Source of the DNA: JAAYDI01 sp052034005
GTDB lineage: Bacteria > Planctomycetota > Planctomycetia > Pirellulales > Pirellulaceae
Assembly: GCA_052034005.1 (NCBI GenBank)
Contig: JBPOJB010000009.1
Coordinates: 62,001 to 126,000 of the forward strand
DNA: 64,000 bases
Direction of reading: 5' to 3'
Under the pieces are notes generated by a model. That model had not been told where the DNA came from, did no database searches, and worked only from the letters and a program-made list of their open reading frames with translations. Shown one piece after another: positions 35,699-44,229 of the stretch. The stretch's first letter is position 1. The number at the start of each line of letters is the position of its first letter. The translations under genes and the position numbers were made by a program.

Positions 35699-36837
35699 CG
35701 ATGATGGCGGACAAGGCGGACTATTACGAGGTGCTCGGGGTCTCCCGCACGGCGACGGCGAAGGAGATTGCGACCGCGTATCGGCAGAAAGCCATCAAGT
35801 ACCATCCCGACAGCAACCCGGGCGATGAGAACGCCACGCGGATGTTCAAGCAGGCGGCCGAGGCCTATGAGGTCCTGTCGGATGCCGACAAACGTGCGCG
35901 CTATGACCGGTATGGGCACGCCGGGCTGGCGGGCAACACGACGCAGTTCCACGACGTCGAAGACATCTTCGACATGTTCGGCGGCATCTTCGGCGACCTC
36001 TTCGGCGGCTCGCGTCACGCCCGCCGCACGCACCGGGGCAGCGATATTCGCTGCGATGTGACGCTCGACCTGGAAGAGGCCGCGCGGGATGTCCGCAAGA
36101 CGGTCGAGTTCCAACGCAGTCGGACGTGCGAGCAATGCTCAGGGTCGGGGGCCGCCCCGGGTTCCACGCGCGAAACCTGCCGCCGATGCGGTGGACATGG
36201 TCAGGTGGTGCAAGCGGCCGGGATCCTCCGCGTGCAGACCACCTGCCCCACCTGCCGCGGTGCCGGGACGGTGGTCGCGCGTCCCTGCCAGCGCTGCCGC
36301 GGGTCGGGGTTCGTCGCCGGCACGGTGCGGCGGGAAATCCACATCCCGGCTGGCGTCGACAACGGCATCCGGCTCCGCCTGGCCGGCGAAGGGGAGCCGA
36401 GTCCGGATGGGGGCCCGCCGGGCGACTGCTACTGCTTCATCCATGTACGCGAACACGCGCTGTTTCACCGCGACGGCAGCCACCTGATCCTGAAACTGCC
36501 GATCGCCTACAGCCAGGCGGCGCTCGGTGCCACCATCGAGGTGCCCACCCTCGGCGGCCGTGACACGCTGACCATTCCTGCCGGCACGCAATCGGGTGAA
36601 GTCTTCCGCTTGCGCCGGCGCGGCATGCCGGACCCGAACGGGGGCCCGCGCGGCGACCTGCTGGTCCAGACGATCATCGAGGTACCCAAGAAACTCCACC
36701 CGGAGCAGGAGACGCTGCTCCGCCGCCTGGCGGAACTGGAGCATGCCGAGGTGACACCGCAGCGACGCAGTTTCTTGGACAAGTTGCGCGACTATTTCGC
36801 CTCCACCGAGGGAGACGCTGAGAAGGACCCCATGTGA
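35695..36837 (+). CDS. dnaJ: Chaperone protein DnaJ
   Basis: A 380-residue Hsp40 co-chaperone stimulating DnaK ATPase. The J domain (residues 9-72) includes the HPD motif in IKYHPDSNPGD. A short Gly/Phe-rich segment (FGGIFGDLFGGS) follows. Then come four zinc-binding CxxCxGxG repeats (CEQCSGSG, CRRCGGHG, CPTCRGAG, CQRCRGSG), then the two substrate-binding beta domains. The length is standard for type I DnaJ. ATGs at 35701 and 35704 are alternative starts. The stop (ATGTGATG) overlaps the start of grpE, so the two are translationally coupled. dnaK is not in the window. Confidence 0.97.
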   Translation: MTMMADKADYYEVLGVSRTATAKEIATAYRQKAIKYHPDSNPGDENATRMFKQAAEAYEVLSDADKRARYDRYGHAGLAGNTTQFHDVEDIFDMFGGIFGDLFGGSRHARRTHRGSDIRCDVTLDLEEAARDVRKTVEFQRSRTCEQCSGSGAAPGSTRETCRRCGGHGQVVQAAGILRVQTTCPTCRGAGTVVARPCQRCRGSGFVAGTVRREIHIPAGVDNGIRLRLAGEGEPSPDGGPPGDCYCFIHVREHALFHRDGSHLILKLPIAYSQAALGATIEVPTLGGRDTLTIPAGTQSGEVFRLRRRGMPDPNGGPRGDLLVQTIIEVPKKLHPEQETLLRRLAELEHAEVTPQRRSFLDKLRDYFASTEGDAEKDPM

Positions 36838-37493
36838 TGTCGAGCCCATCGCGCCAAAAACCGCACGACCCGCCGGCGCCCGCCGCCGCTGAGGAAGACA
36901 GGAAGCAGGCCTGTGCGGGCACGCCGCCGCCTGATCCAGTCGTCGCGCCCCCAACGCCGGAGGACGCGGCGGTCGGCGACGAACAGCCGGAGACCTGCGA
37001 GACGCTCCAGGCGCAGCTGGCCGCGTCGCACGATCGGCAGTTGCGGCTGCAGGCTGAGTTGGAAAACGTCCGCAAACGCATGTTCCGCACCCTGGAGGAG
37101 GAACGCCGTTACGCCTGCCTGCCCCTGATGAGCGACCTGCTGCCCGTCATGGACAACCTGCAGCGAGCGATTGAGGCCGCCCAGCAGCATACCAACGCCG
37201 CCGCGCTCCTGGAGGGTGTGCAGCTGGTCGCCACCCAGCTTGAAGATGTCCTGAGGCAGCACCATTGTACGGCGATCGACGCGCTGGGCGCTCCGTTCGA
37301 CCCGCACGTACACGAGGCGATCGCCCAGCTGCCCAACGACCAGCAGGCGCCCGGGCATGTCTGCCAGGTCACCCAGGTCGGCTACCAGCTGCACGACCGG
37401 GTCATCCGGCCGTCACGCGTCATTGTCGCCGCGCCGCCGCCCGCCGCGTCGGAAAACCCCGAGGAACCGCACGATTCACGCACCGAAACTTGA
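36837..37493 (+). CDS. grpE: Nucleotide exchange factor GrpE
   Basis: A 218-residue protein that promotes ADP release from DnaK. A Pro/Ala-rich disordered N-terminus (about 1-60) is followed by the long dimerisation helix (LQLQAELENVRKRMFRTLEEE type), the four-helix bundle (LLPVMDNLQRAIEAA) and the C-terminal beta wing with FDPHVHEAIAQLPN and GYQLHDRVIRPSRVIVA. ATG at 36837 overlaps the dnaJ stop by one base; a GTG one codon upstream is possible. Order dnaJ-grpE is reversed from many genomes. Confidence 0.95.
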   Translation: MSSPSRQKPHDPPAPAAAEEDRKQACAGTPPPDPVVAPPTPEDAAVGDEQPETCETLQAQLAASHDRQLRLQAELENVRKRMFRTLEEERRYACLPLMSDLLPVMDNLQRAIEAAQQHTNAAALLEGVQLVATQLEDVLRQHHCTAIDALGAPFDPHVHEAIAQLPNDQQAPGHVCQVTQVGYQLHDRVIRPSRVIVAAPPPAASENPEEPHDSRTET

Positions 37494-37592
37494 CTGAAAT
37501 GCGCTCCAGTGCGCGCCGGCCCAGGCTTGCGCAGATGACCCGTGGCCGCCGCGTCCGACGAGCGATATGCTGTGTGACACGGAGATCATGTG

Positions 37593-37901
37593 ATGCCCAC
37601 TTACGATTATCAGTGCTCGGCCTGCGAGCACCAGTTCGAAGTCTTTCAGCCCATTAGCGCGCCGGTGAAGCGCAAATGCCCTGTGTGCGGTGAGCTGAAA
37701 CTCAAACGGCTCATCGGCACCGGCGCCGCCATCGTTTTCAAGGGGTCCGGGTTCTACCAGACGGATTATCGCAGCGAGTCCTACCGGAGACGGGCGGCCG
37801 AAGAGACATCGACCTCCTCGACCACCAAGACCGACAAGGGGTCCGACACGCCGCCCAAGCCGAAGAAGAAGAGCGCCGCGCGGAAATCGGCCGCGACGTG
37901 A
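37593..37901 (+). CDS. FmdB-type zinc-ribbon protein
   Basis: A 102-residue small protein. The N-terminal half is an FmdB/CxxC_CXXC_SSSS zinc ribbon: YDYQCSACEHQFE and KRKCPVCGELKLKRLIG, four Cys in two CxxC pairs. A GSGFYQTDYRS motif follows, typical of the family. The C-terminus is a Lys/Ser/Thr-rich, probably disordered tail (KPKKKSAARKSA). These proteins are often encoded next to grpE and are proposed regulators or nucleic-acid binders; the function is not established. ATG 37593 with GGAG 8 nt upstream was preferred over the GTG one codon before. Confidence 0.88.
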   Translation: MPTYDYQCSACEHQFEVFQPISAPVKRKCPVCGELKLKRLIGTGAAIVFKGSGFYQTDYRSESYRRRAAEETSTSSTTKTDKGSDTPPKPKKKSAARKSAAT

Positions 37902-37951
37902 CCCGGAACCGGCCGCCTTGCGGCCGGCCGAACGGCCTGCGGAACGTGACC

Positions 37952-38152
37952 ATGACACAGCTCACCTGCCCGACGTGCCGCCGGCTGTTCGATAGCCGAC
38001 AGGCCGACGCGATGCCGTTCTGCAGCGAGCGCTGCCGCTTGATCGACCTGCACCGGTGGCTGGCCGAGCGGCACGGCGTGCCGATCGAACGTGAAGGAGG
38101 TGACGATCCACAGCGCGAGGGCGATCCGCCGACCGATGGCGGTGCCCAATGA
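37952..38152 (+). CDS. yacG: DNA gyrase inhibitor YacG
   Basis: A 66-residue zinc-binding protein. Its four Cys ligands are in CPTCRRLF and FCSERCRLIDLHRWL, the YacG signature. In E. coli YacG binds GyrB and blocks DNA binding. The start ATG 37952 gives the usual family length; a GTG at 37898 overlapping the fmdB stop would add 18 unrelated residues. It is the last gene of dnaJ-grpE-fmdB-yacG. Confidence 0.85.
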   Translation: MTQLTCPTCRRLFDSRQADAMPFCSERCRLIDLHRWLAERHGVPIEREGGDDPQREGDPPTDGGAQ

Positions 38153-38290
38153 CCCGCGGCCGCGGTAGGCCGGGCACTTGCGCGGTCCACCCAGGCGTGA
38201 GGTCGGTACGCGGCGCCGCGGGGTGTGCCTGCCGCGTCCTGGTCGCGAATTGGAATCCTGCAAGCTGCGTCGTTGATCGGGGAGCGAGCC

Positions 38291-39499
38291 ATGCCTGAAT
38301 CGACTCAACAACTCCGCACGGTGGCGTGGGGCGAACTCTTCCCGTGGCTCATGCTCGTGCGCGCGCTGCGCCTGGCGACCAGCGCGCCGCTGCTGATGGT
38401 GGCCACCGTGGCGGTTCTCGTAATGCCCATGGGCTGGCAACTGGCCTGTTGGGTGCAGTCTGGAGCCGCCGGCCCGGCGATGGCGGGTCCGCGGGCCGAG
38501 ATCGTCGCGGAGTTGGCGGCCTGCGGCGCGGCGCCGGCGGGGATGTTGAAGGTAACGGATGGCCGGTCGGTGCCGCCGCTGACCTGGCCCGGCTCGTGGG
38601 ACGAGTTCACGAGCCCGATGGCGCGGGTCGTGGCGGGCGGCCTGCAGCCTGTCCGGTACCTGTTTGCCGGAGACTTGTCCTGGAGTGAACTGGGCGTCTT
38701 CGCGATCGGCACGCTGTGGAACCTGTTGGTGTGGGGGTTCTGCGGCGGGATCATTGTCCGCACGGCGGTGATGCGGCTGGGCGGCGACGAGCGGGTCGGG
38801 CTGCTGGATGCCGCCCGGTTCGCCGCGGGGCGGTACCTGGCGCTGGTGGGTGCGCCGCTGTTCGTGCTGGCGTTGATCGTGTTGATGGCGCTGGCGGCCG
38901 CCCCGATCGGCTGGCTGCTCCGTTTCGAAGTCGGCGCGTTCCTGGCGGCGCTGGTGTGGGTGTGCGTTCTCCTGGGCGGGTTGCTGGCGGCAGTCGCCTT
39001 TGCCGGCCTGTATTTCGGTTGGCCGCTCATGTGGGGCGCGTTGTGCACCGAGGAGATGGGTGACGTGTTTGAGGCGACGCAGCGTTCGTTCAGCTACACG
39101 TTCGGCCATCCGCTGCGCTACGCCTGGTACGCGCTGGTCACGTTGCTCGTCGGCTCGGCCGCCTACGTCGTGGTGCAGTGGCTGGCGGCCCTGACGGTGC
39201 ACATGAGCTTCTGGCTGGTCAGCTGGGGTTCGGGCGCCCACACGCCGCTGGCGGACGTGGCCGGGCCGTGGCGCGCGGCCAGCGTGGCGATCATCTCGTG
39301 GTGCTCCCAACTCGCTTTCGCGGTCGGCTCCGCGTTTCGCTATGCCTACTTCTGGTGCGCGGCGGGCGCGGCCTACCTGCTGTTGCGGCGCGATTGCGAC
39401 CAAATCGACTTCGACGTGATCCACCGCCCGGATCAGCCGTTGCGCGACGCGCTGCCGCATTTGACGCCCGACGAGCCTGGAGAGCCCGGGGTCGCGTAG
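38291..39499 (+). CDS. Polytopic membrane protein of unknown function
   Basis: A 402-residue integral membrane protein. I count about six hydrophobic segments, including MVATVAVLVMPMGWQLACWV, a helix at LGVFAIGTLWNLLVWGFCG, the long stretch ALVGAPLFVLALIVLMALAAAPIGWLL, VWVCVLLGGLLAAVAFAGLYFGWPL, ALVTLLVGSAAYVVVQWLAAL and a last one near YAYFWCAAGAAYLLL. An extracytoplasmic loop (about 55-125) lies between the first two. No transporter or enzyme motif is recognised. The acidic C-terminus (DEPGEPGVA) should be cytoplasmic. The start ATG has GGAGCG 5 nt upstream. Its 3' end is only 10 bp from the convergent glnB gene. Confidence 0.75.
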   Translation: MPESTQQLRTVAWGELFPWLMLVRALRLATSAPLLMVATVAVLVMPMGWQLACWVQSGAAGPAMAGPRAEIVAELAACGAAPAGMLKVTDGRSVPPLTWPGSWDEFTSPMARVVAGGLQPVRYLFAGDLSWSELGVFAIGTLWNLLVWGFCGGIIVRTAVMRLGGDERVGLLDAARFAAGRYLALVGAPLFVLALIVLMALAAAPIGWLLRFEVGAFLAALVWVCVLLGGLLAAVAFAGLYFGWPLMWGALCTEEMGDVFEATQRSFSYTFGHPLRYAWYALVTLLVGSAAYVVVQWLAALTVHMSFWLVSWGSGAHTPLADVAGPWRAASVAIISWCSQLAFAVGSAFRYAYFWCAAGAAYLLLRRDCDQIDFDVIHRPDQPLRDALPHLTPDEPGEPGVA

Positions 39500-39509
39500 A
39501 GCCCGGGTC

Positions 39510-39857
39510 TCACACGGCCTCGGGGCCGGTCGTGACGCCCCCGATGCGCGTGACATGGTCCAGCGGCAGGACGAAGATCTTCCCGTCGCCGATATTGCCT
39601 TCCGGGCCGGTGCGGGCGGCGGTGATCAAGGCGTCGATCGTGCGGTCGACGAAATCGTCGTTGACGGCGATCTCCAACGAGATCTTGCGCAGCAGATGCG
39701 TCTGGTATTCGACGCCCCGGTAGGATTCGGTGTGGCCCTTCTGGCGGGCGAACCCCTGCGCGTCGCACACGGTCATGCGTTCCACGCCGACCTTGACGAG
39801 CGCCTCGCGTACGGCGCTCAACTTGGTCGGCTGGATGATGGCGATGATCATCTTCAT
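39510..39857 (-). CDS. glnB: Nitrogen regulatory protein P-II
   Basis: A 115-residue PII signal protein sensing 2-oxoglutarate and ATP/ADP. MIIAIIQPTKLSAVREAL opens the ferredoxin-like fold. The T-loop carries the uridylylation tyrosine at residue 51 in YRGVEYQTHLLRK, and the C-terminal GDGKIFVLPLDHVTRI matches the second PII signature. The T-loop begins ARQKGHTESYRG, slightly different from the enterobacterial one. No amtB or glnA is adjacent, so GlnB versus GlnK cannot be told. ATG 39857 was chosen because the protein starts at the first strand. No sigma-54 site was seen upstream. Confidence 0.95.
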   Translation of the reverse strand: MKMIIAIIQPTKLSAVREALVKVGVERMTVCDAQGFARQKGHTESYRGVEYQTHLLRKISLEIAVNDDFVDRTIDALITAARTGPEGNIGDGKIFVLPLDHVTRIGGVTTGPEAV

Positions 39858-40077
39858 GGTGTTGCTCTCCGGGGCGCCGTGCGCGCACACACGCCCGCCT
39901 GCCCGCTGGCTACCCGTATCGTGGATTCGGCACGCGGCGAGGTTAGAATAGCACCAGCCTGCCGCGGAGGCGCCGGGATCCGGTGCCTCTCAGAATACCA
40001 AGTCCCGCGGAAGTAAGGGAAGCAAGATCACCGCATTTTCCTGTCCTCCAGAACGTTGGTCGGCCATCGCCCGACAT

Positions 40078-41061
40078 GTGCTGGCGCAGTACCCGCAGGC
40101 CGTCGCCGCGACGCTGGTCCCGTGCGCGGCGGCGGGCGGCGGCTACAGCGGCGCCGAACTCTGGAAGTTGTCAGCGGTACAAGGCGAACTGTGCCTTCGC
40201 GCTTGGCCGCCCGGCGCTGTGGATCCGGACCGGCTGGCATGGATCCACCATCAGCTGAGCCGGATCGCAGGGGCGGGCTGCGCGCTGGTACCCAGCCCGT
40301 TGCCGACACGCACGGGCGCTACCTATGTGGCGTACGAGGGGCGTTGGTGGGAACTGTCGGCCTGGCTCCCGGGCGCCGCCCATTCCGGCCGGGACTTGAC
40401 CGGTGCCAGGCTGGTCGCCGCGATGCGCGCCCTGGCTCATTTCCACCAGATTGCACTGGAGGTGATGTCCCACCGCCCGGCGCCCGGCGTCTCGCCGTCG
40501 CTGGCGCGCCGCCGCCGGCTGGCCGAAGAGCTGCGACAAGGCTTGTGGCAACACCTCGATCACGCCGTTCGGACCAGGGCACCCGCGGACCTGGCGCCGC
40601 GCGCGCGGGCGATACTGGATCACTACCGGCAGCGCGCGCCCGACGTGTTGCGAGAGGTTTGCGCCGCTGAGCAATGGTCTGTGCCGCAGCAGGTCTGCCA
40701 TGGCGACCTGTGGCATGATCATGTGCTGTTTCGCGACGAACGGGTCACGGGGCTGGTCGACTTTGGTGCAATGCGCGTGGACTCGCGCGCGGTCGATATC
40801 GCGCGCCTGCTGGGGAGTCTCGCGATATGCGATCCCGCCACCTGGCAAGCCGGCGTGGCAGCCTATGAACAGGCGGCGCCGCTGGCCGATGCCGAACGGG
40901 CATTGGTTCCCGTCCTGGATCGGTCGGCGATTCTGCTCGGCGGCATGAATTGGCTCAAGTGGCTGCTCCTGGAGGGGCGATCTTTCCGAGCGCGCGAGCG
41001 TGTCTTGCGCCGTCTCGACGCAATCATCGCGCGGTTGACCATTGCGGGACACGACCGATAG
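40078..41061 (+). CDS. Aminoglycoside/choline/homoserine-kinase-fold phosphotransferase
   Basis: A 327-residue kinase-like protein. The catalytic loop QVCHGDLWHDHVLF and the metal-binding GLVDFGAMRVDSRAVDIARLLG (about 225-255) are the HGDxxxxN-like and D-F/Y-G motifs of the APH family; the usual Asn of the loop is replaced by His-Asp-His here. The substrate may be a small alcohol or amine; nothing points to antibiotic resistance. The only normal start is a GTG at 40078 with no visible ribosome-binding site, although the reading frame continues sensibly upstream to 39952. It lies 57 bp before dsbD on the same strand. Confidence 0.75.
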   Translation: MLAQYPQAVAATLVPCAAAGGGYSGAELWKLSAVQGELCLRAWPPGAVDPDRLAWIHHQLSRIAGAGCALVPSPLPTRTGATYVAYEGRWWELSAWLPGAAHSGRDLTGARLVAAMRALAHFHQIALEVMSHRPAPGVSPSLARRRRLAEELRQGLWQHLDHAVRTRAPADLAPRARAILDHYRQRAPDVLREVCAAEQWSVPQQVCHGDLWHDHVLFRDERVTGLVDFGAMRVDSRAVDIARLLGSLAICDPATWQAGVAAYEQAAPLADAERALVPVLDRSAILLGGMNWLKWLLLEGRSFRARERVLRRLDAIIARLTIAGHDR

Positions 41062-41118
41062 AATCAGGCCGGATCTCGATGCCACCCCGTTCTGATCAAC
41101 GGAAGGACCACGCTGCCC

Positions 41119-43509
41119 ATGTACTGTCGCACCGGACGGATCTCGGCTGTTATCGTTTTCTGGGCGTGGCTCACCCTGCTCGGCCATGCCCAGGTTCCAC
41201 CTGTCGGCGGGGATTCCACCCCGTCGTTCGAGGACGCGATGGACGTGCTGTCGCCCGGACCTGCTTCATCGGCATGGGGGATCGGGGCGGACGACGCGTC
41301 TGATGGGCACGTGGAGTATTCCGGGTACCTCACGGTCGAGCGTGGGGGTCGTGAAGGGCGCGTGTCCATTGAAGCGCGGTTGTCCCCGGGTTGGCATGTC
41401 TACTCGACGACCCAGCCGCCCGGCGGACCGCGTGCGACCGTCATTACGCTCCCGGCTTCGGCGGATTATCAGGTCACGGGCGAGTTCGTGGCGGACCGGG
41501 ATCCGATGGTGCATGCCGATCCGGCGTTTCCGGGGATCTTGGTGGAGGAGTACGACGGGCTCGTCACTTGGTCCGCGCCGATCCGGTTGGCCGAGGGGGT
41601 GGACCCGGAGCATCTGACAATTCAGGCGACCGTCGATGGCCAGGTGTGCGAGGCGAGTGGTGCGTGCGAGCTGATCGCGGACGAGACGGTGTCCATCGCG
41701 TTTGCCGGCTACCTGGAACGACCGCAGGTCGCGGGTGAGTATCGGAGCCGAGACGGTCACATCGTGGTCACGGGCCAGGTCGAGCCGAAGGTGGCGGCGC
41801 CGGGCGGCACGATCCACCTGGTGATCACCGCCGCCTTGGCGCCTCAATGGCATGTGTACGGCTGGGCGCCGACCGATCCCCAGGGCGTCTTCAAGCCGAC
41901 GCTCATCGTTCTGCGCAAGACATCAGGCTGGCGGCGGGGGAAGCCCAAGCCATCGGTCGAGCCGATCGCGCAGGAATCGGGGCTCGAAGAAGCGCCCGTC
42001 TTGTATTACCACGAAGGGACGGTCTCGTGGACGATTCCGATGGAAGTGCCGAAGGATGCGAAAGCAGGCCAGTACGAATTGGCCGGGTCGATCGGCTTCC
42101 AGACCTGTACACCTTCCCTCTGTGACGCGCCGACCGGCCTGGATTTCGAGGTGCAGGTCGCGGTCGCCCCCACGCCGGTCAAGGGCGCGGTTCCGCTGGT
42201 GTTGACGGCGACCACCTACCAGAAAGTCGCGCAGGCGGCGGACGCGGCGAAGGCCGGGACGGCGGAACCGCGGGCCGCGGACGGCGCGGCGGCCAACGGC
42301 CTGGATTGGAGCGACAAGTCGCTGGGCACGATCCTGGTGCTGGCGTTCCTGGCCGGCCTGATCCTCAACGTGATGCCCTGCGTGCTGCCGGTCATCGGGC
42401 TGAAAATCATGTCGTTCGTGCACCAGGCGGGCGGGAATCGGCGTGAGATCCTGGCCCTCAATCTGTGGTTCGTGCTCGGGCTGCTCACCGTGTTCTGGAT
42501 CCTGGCGGGCGCCGCCATCCGGGCGAACCTGAGCTGGGCCGAGCATTTTGGCAGCGCGAAGTTCATGGTGTCGATGATCGGGATCGTGTTCGCGTTCGGT
42601 TTGAGCTTCCTGGGCGTGTGGGAGATACCGATTCCGGGGTTCGTCAGTTCGAGCGCCGTGCAGGATGTGGCGGAACGGGAGGGCGCGATCGGGGCGTTCA
42701 GCAAGGGCGTGTTGTCGACGATTCTGGCCACGCCCTGTGCCGGCCCGCTGATGGTGCCGGCGGTCAGCTGGGCCATCGCCCAACCGCCGGGGTTGACCCT
42801 GTCCGCGTTCACCTGCATCGGCCTGGGGATGGGCACTCCCTACCTGTTGATCGGCGCGTTTCCCCGCTTGATCAATATCCTGCCCAAACCGGGCCAGTGG
42901 ATGGACACGTTCAAGCAGCTGATGGGGTTCCTGTTGCTCGGTGCCGTCGTGTTCCTGTTCGCCTCGGTGGAGCAGAAATACACGATCGCCACGTTGACGC
43001 TGCTGCTGGGGATCGGCGTGGGCTGCTGGTGGCTGGGTCGGGCGCCGCTGACCGATTCGCTTGGCAGGCGGTTGTTGGGTTGGGCCGGCGGCCTGGCGGT
43101 GATTGCCCTGGCGGCGGTGATCGGCTTCATCGGCCTGGTGCCGCGTCACGAGTTGCCGTGGATCCCGTACGATCGTGCGACGCTGGAGCGGCACCTGGCG
43201 GAGGGCCGCATCGTGCTGGTGGACTTCACGGCACACTGGTGAGCGACCTGCAAGACGAACGAGGCGGTCGCCTTGAACAGAATCCAAGTGAACAATCTCG
43301 TGAAGCAGCTGGACGTGGTCACGCTCAAAGCGGACAAGACGCAGAAGAACCCGGAGATCGACAAGCTGATGGTGGAACTGGGCAACAAGGGGCGAGTCAT
43401 TCCGTTCTACGCCATCTACCCCAAAAACGGCGGCGAGCCGATCACGCTCGACGGCTTGATCTCCCAGCAACAGGTCCTCGATGCGCTGGAAAAGGCCGCC
43501 GGGACTTGA
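41119..43509 (+). CDS. dsbD: DsbD-type thiol:disulfide interchange protein, probable selenoprotein (in-frame TGA)
   Basis: Read through the TGA at 43240-43242, this is a 796-residue membrane electron carrier. Signal-like N-terminus; two DsbD alpha-type beta domains (about 55-200 and 210-345); a transmembrane core (about 400-675) with conserved Cys in NVMPCVLPVIG and ATPCAGPLMVP; then a thioredoxin domain beginning about 690. At residue 708 the expected Cys of the CxxC site is TGA: VDFTAHW-TGA-ATCKTNEAVA, so the site reads U-x-x-C. The 88 codons after TGA stay in frame, keep thioredoxin features (VIPFYAIYPKNGGEP) and end at a proper TGA at 43507. Neighbouring genes use TGA as stop, so this is recoding rather than a changed code. 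If not recoded, a truncated 707-residue protein results. Confidence 0.85.
43243..43275 (+). promoter_or_regulatory. Candidate bacterial SECIS stem-loop(s) after dsbD UGA
   Basis: Directly after the UGA, GCGACC (43243-43248) pairs with GGTCGC (43266-43271), extended by GC/GC with one bulged U at 43249, leaving a 12-nt loop. A second, mutually exclusive fold pairs CAAG (43251-43254) with CTTG (43272-43275) and CGA with TCG, placing a 9-nt loop ACGAGGCGG 16 nt after the UGA. Either could act as a SelB-binding element; bacterial SECIS elements are short hairpins in this position. No folding program was run. Confidence 0.5.
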
Positions 43510-43603
43510 GGCCACGTCGGTTGTTGTTGCGGTCGTCTGTTTGTCCCGCACTCCCGGACCCGATGAATCGGGTCACTACGAACAGAAAGCGAGGTTGCAG
43601 ACG

Positions 43604-43626
43604 AGGTTGCAGACACTCTGTTTTTC
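43604..43626 (+). repeat. Solo copy of the GCAGACACTCTG-core repeat
   Basis: AGGTTGCAGACACTCTG followed by a T-run, preceded by a partial copy (GAGGTTGCAGAC at 43591-43602). The 17-nt core is identical to the copy at 59707 and differs by one base from that at 59610. It lies in the 299-bp gap after dsbD, which also holds a GACCCGAT/ATCGGGTC hairpin at 43557-43574 and C/T-rich sequence. Confidence 0.7.
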
Positions 43627-43744
43627 TGGTTGACACCCGAGTGCCTGCTGCTGGCTTCTGTGCTTCTGTTCAGCTTCTGTTCCTGTCTGGTCCTTGGAAA
43701 GCGCTGTCGCGAAAGTCCCTTATGGTGTGATCGCCCTGAGGGGA

Positions 43745-43774
43745 TTGCAGTCCGCTGCGTGAGCTCGGTACAAT
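43745..43774 (+). promoter_or_regulatory. Sigma-70-type promoter upstream of the ECF remnant and kinase
   Basis: TTGCAG (43745-43750), an 18-bp spacer and TACAAT (43769-43774). The start point would be near 43781, just before the sigma-factor remnant, so it could still drive the kinase gene through the pseudogene. Confidence 0.45.
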
Positions 43775-43808
43775 TGGCCCCGTGGCCGAGCACATAGATA
43801 TCGCACCG

Positions 43809-44209
43809 ATGTCCACCGCACTCTCCGTCACGGTGTGGCTGGAGCAGGTCAAGGTCGGTGACTCCGCCGCTCTGGCGGCGCTACCTCGAGTGTCTGATCC
43901 GACGGGCCAGCTGGAAGCTCGGCGACCTGCCGCCGCCCAATGGCGGACGAAGAGACCAGGGTGCTTGCGACCCACGGCCTTCTGCGCGGTGTGGAGGACG
44001 GACGTTTCCAACACCCTGATGACCGCAAGGGTCTGTGACAGGTGCTGGTGATGCTCGCCGAGCGTATGGCGATCGGACTGCCATGCCTGGTCCAAGCGGA
44101 GGAGCGGGCCGGCGGACAGGTCTGGAGCGAATCTGCATTGGCGGCCCGACTGGGAATGGGCATGAGCCGGCGGACTGTGGAGTGAAAGCGGCGGCTGATT
44201 CATCGCTAG
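43809..44209 (+). pseudogene. Decayed ECF sigma factor gene
   Basis: Three frames together spell a planctomycete-type ECF sigma factor. Frame 1: MSTALSVTVWLEQVKVGD. Frame 2: LWRRYLECLIRRASWKLGDLPP. Frame 3: ADEETRVLATHGLLRGVEDGRF, then DDRKGL-TGA-QVLVMLAERMA, then a sigma-4-like HTH AARLGMGMSRRTVE-TGA-KRRLIHR and a final TAG. So there are two frameshifts, two nonsense codons (one where the family normally has Trp, one where it has Arg) and an apparent loss of some central sequence (about 130 codons versus the usual 180-200). The last codon is 20 bp before the kinase ATG. ECF sigma genes beside Ser/Thr kinase genes are common in planctomycetes, so this is probably the dead partner of the kinase. 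Confidence 0.85.
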
Positions 44210-44229
44210 TGGGCTCAGGAGGTAGGGTC

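Noticed and set aside
43240..43242. Whole-genome reassignment of TGA (code 4 or 25) as explanation of the dsbD stop
   Set aside because: Many genes here end at TGA just where their families end (for example mnmE, tsaB, dnaJ), so TGA is a normal stop.
44035..44229. Upstream extension of the kinase gene to 44035
   Set aside because: This stretch is the ECF sigma remnant read in another frame; the ribosome-binding site and kinase-type N-terminus begin at 44230.
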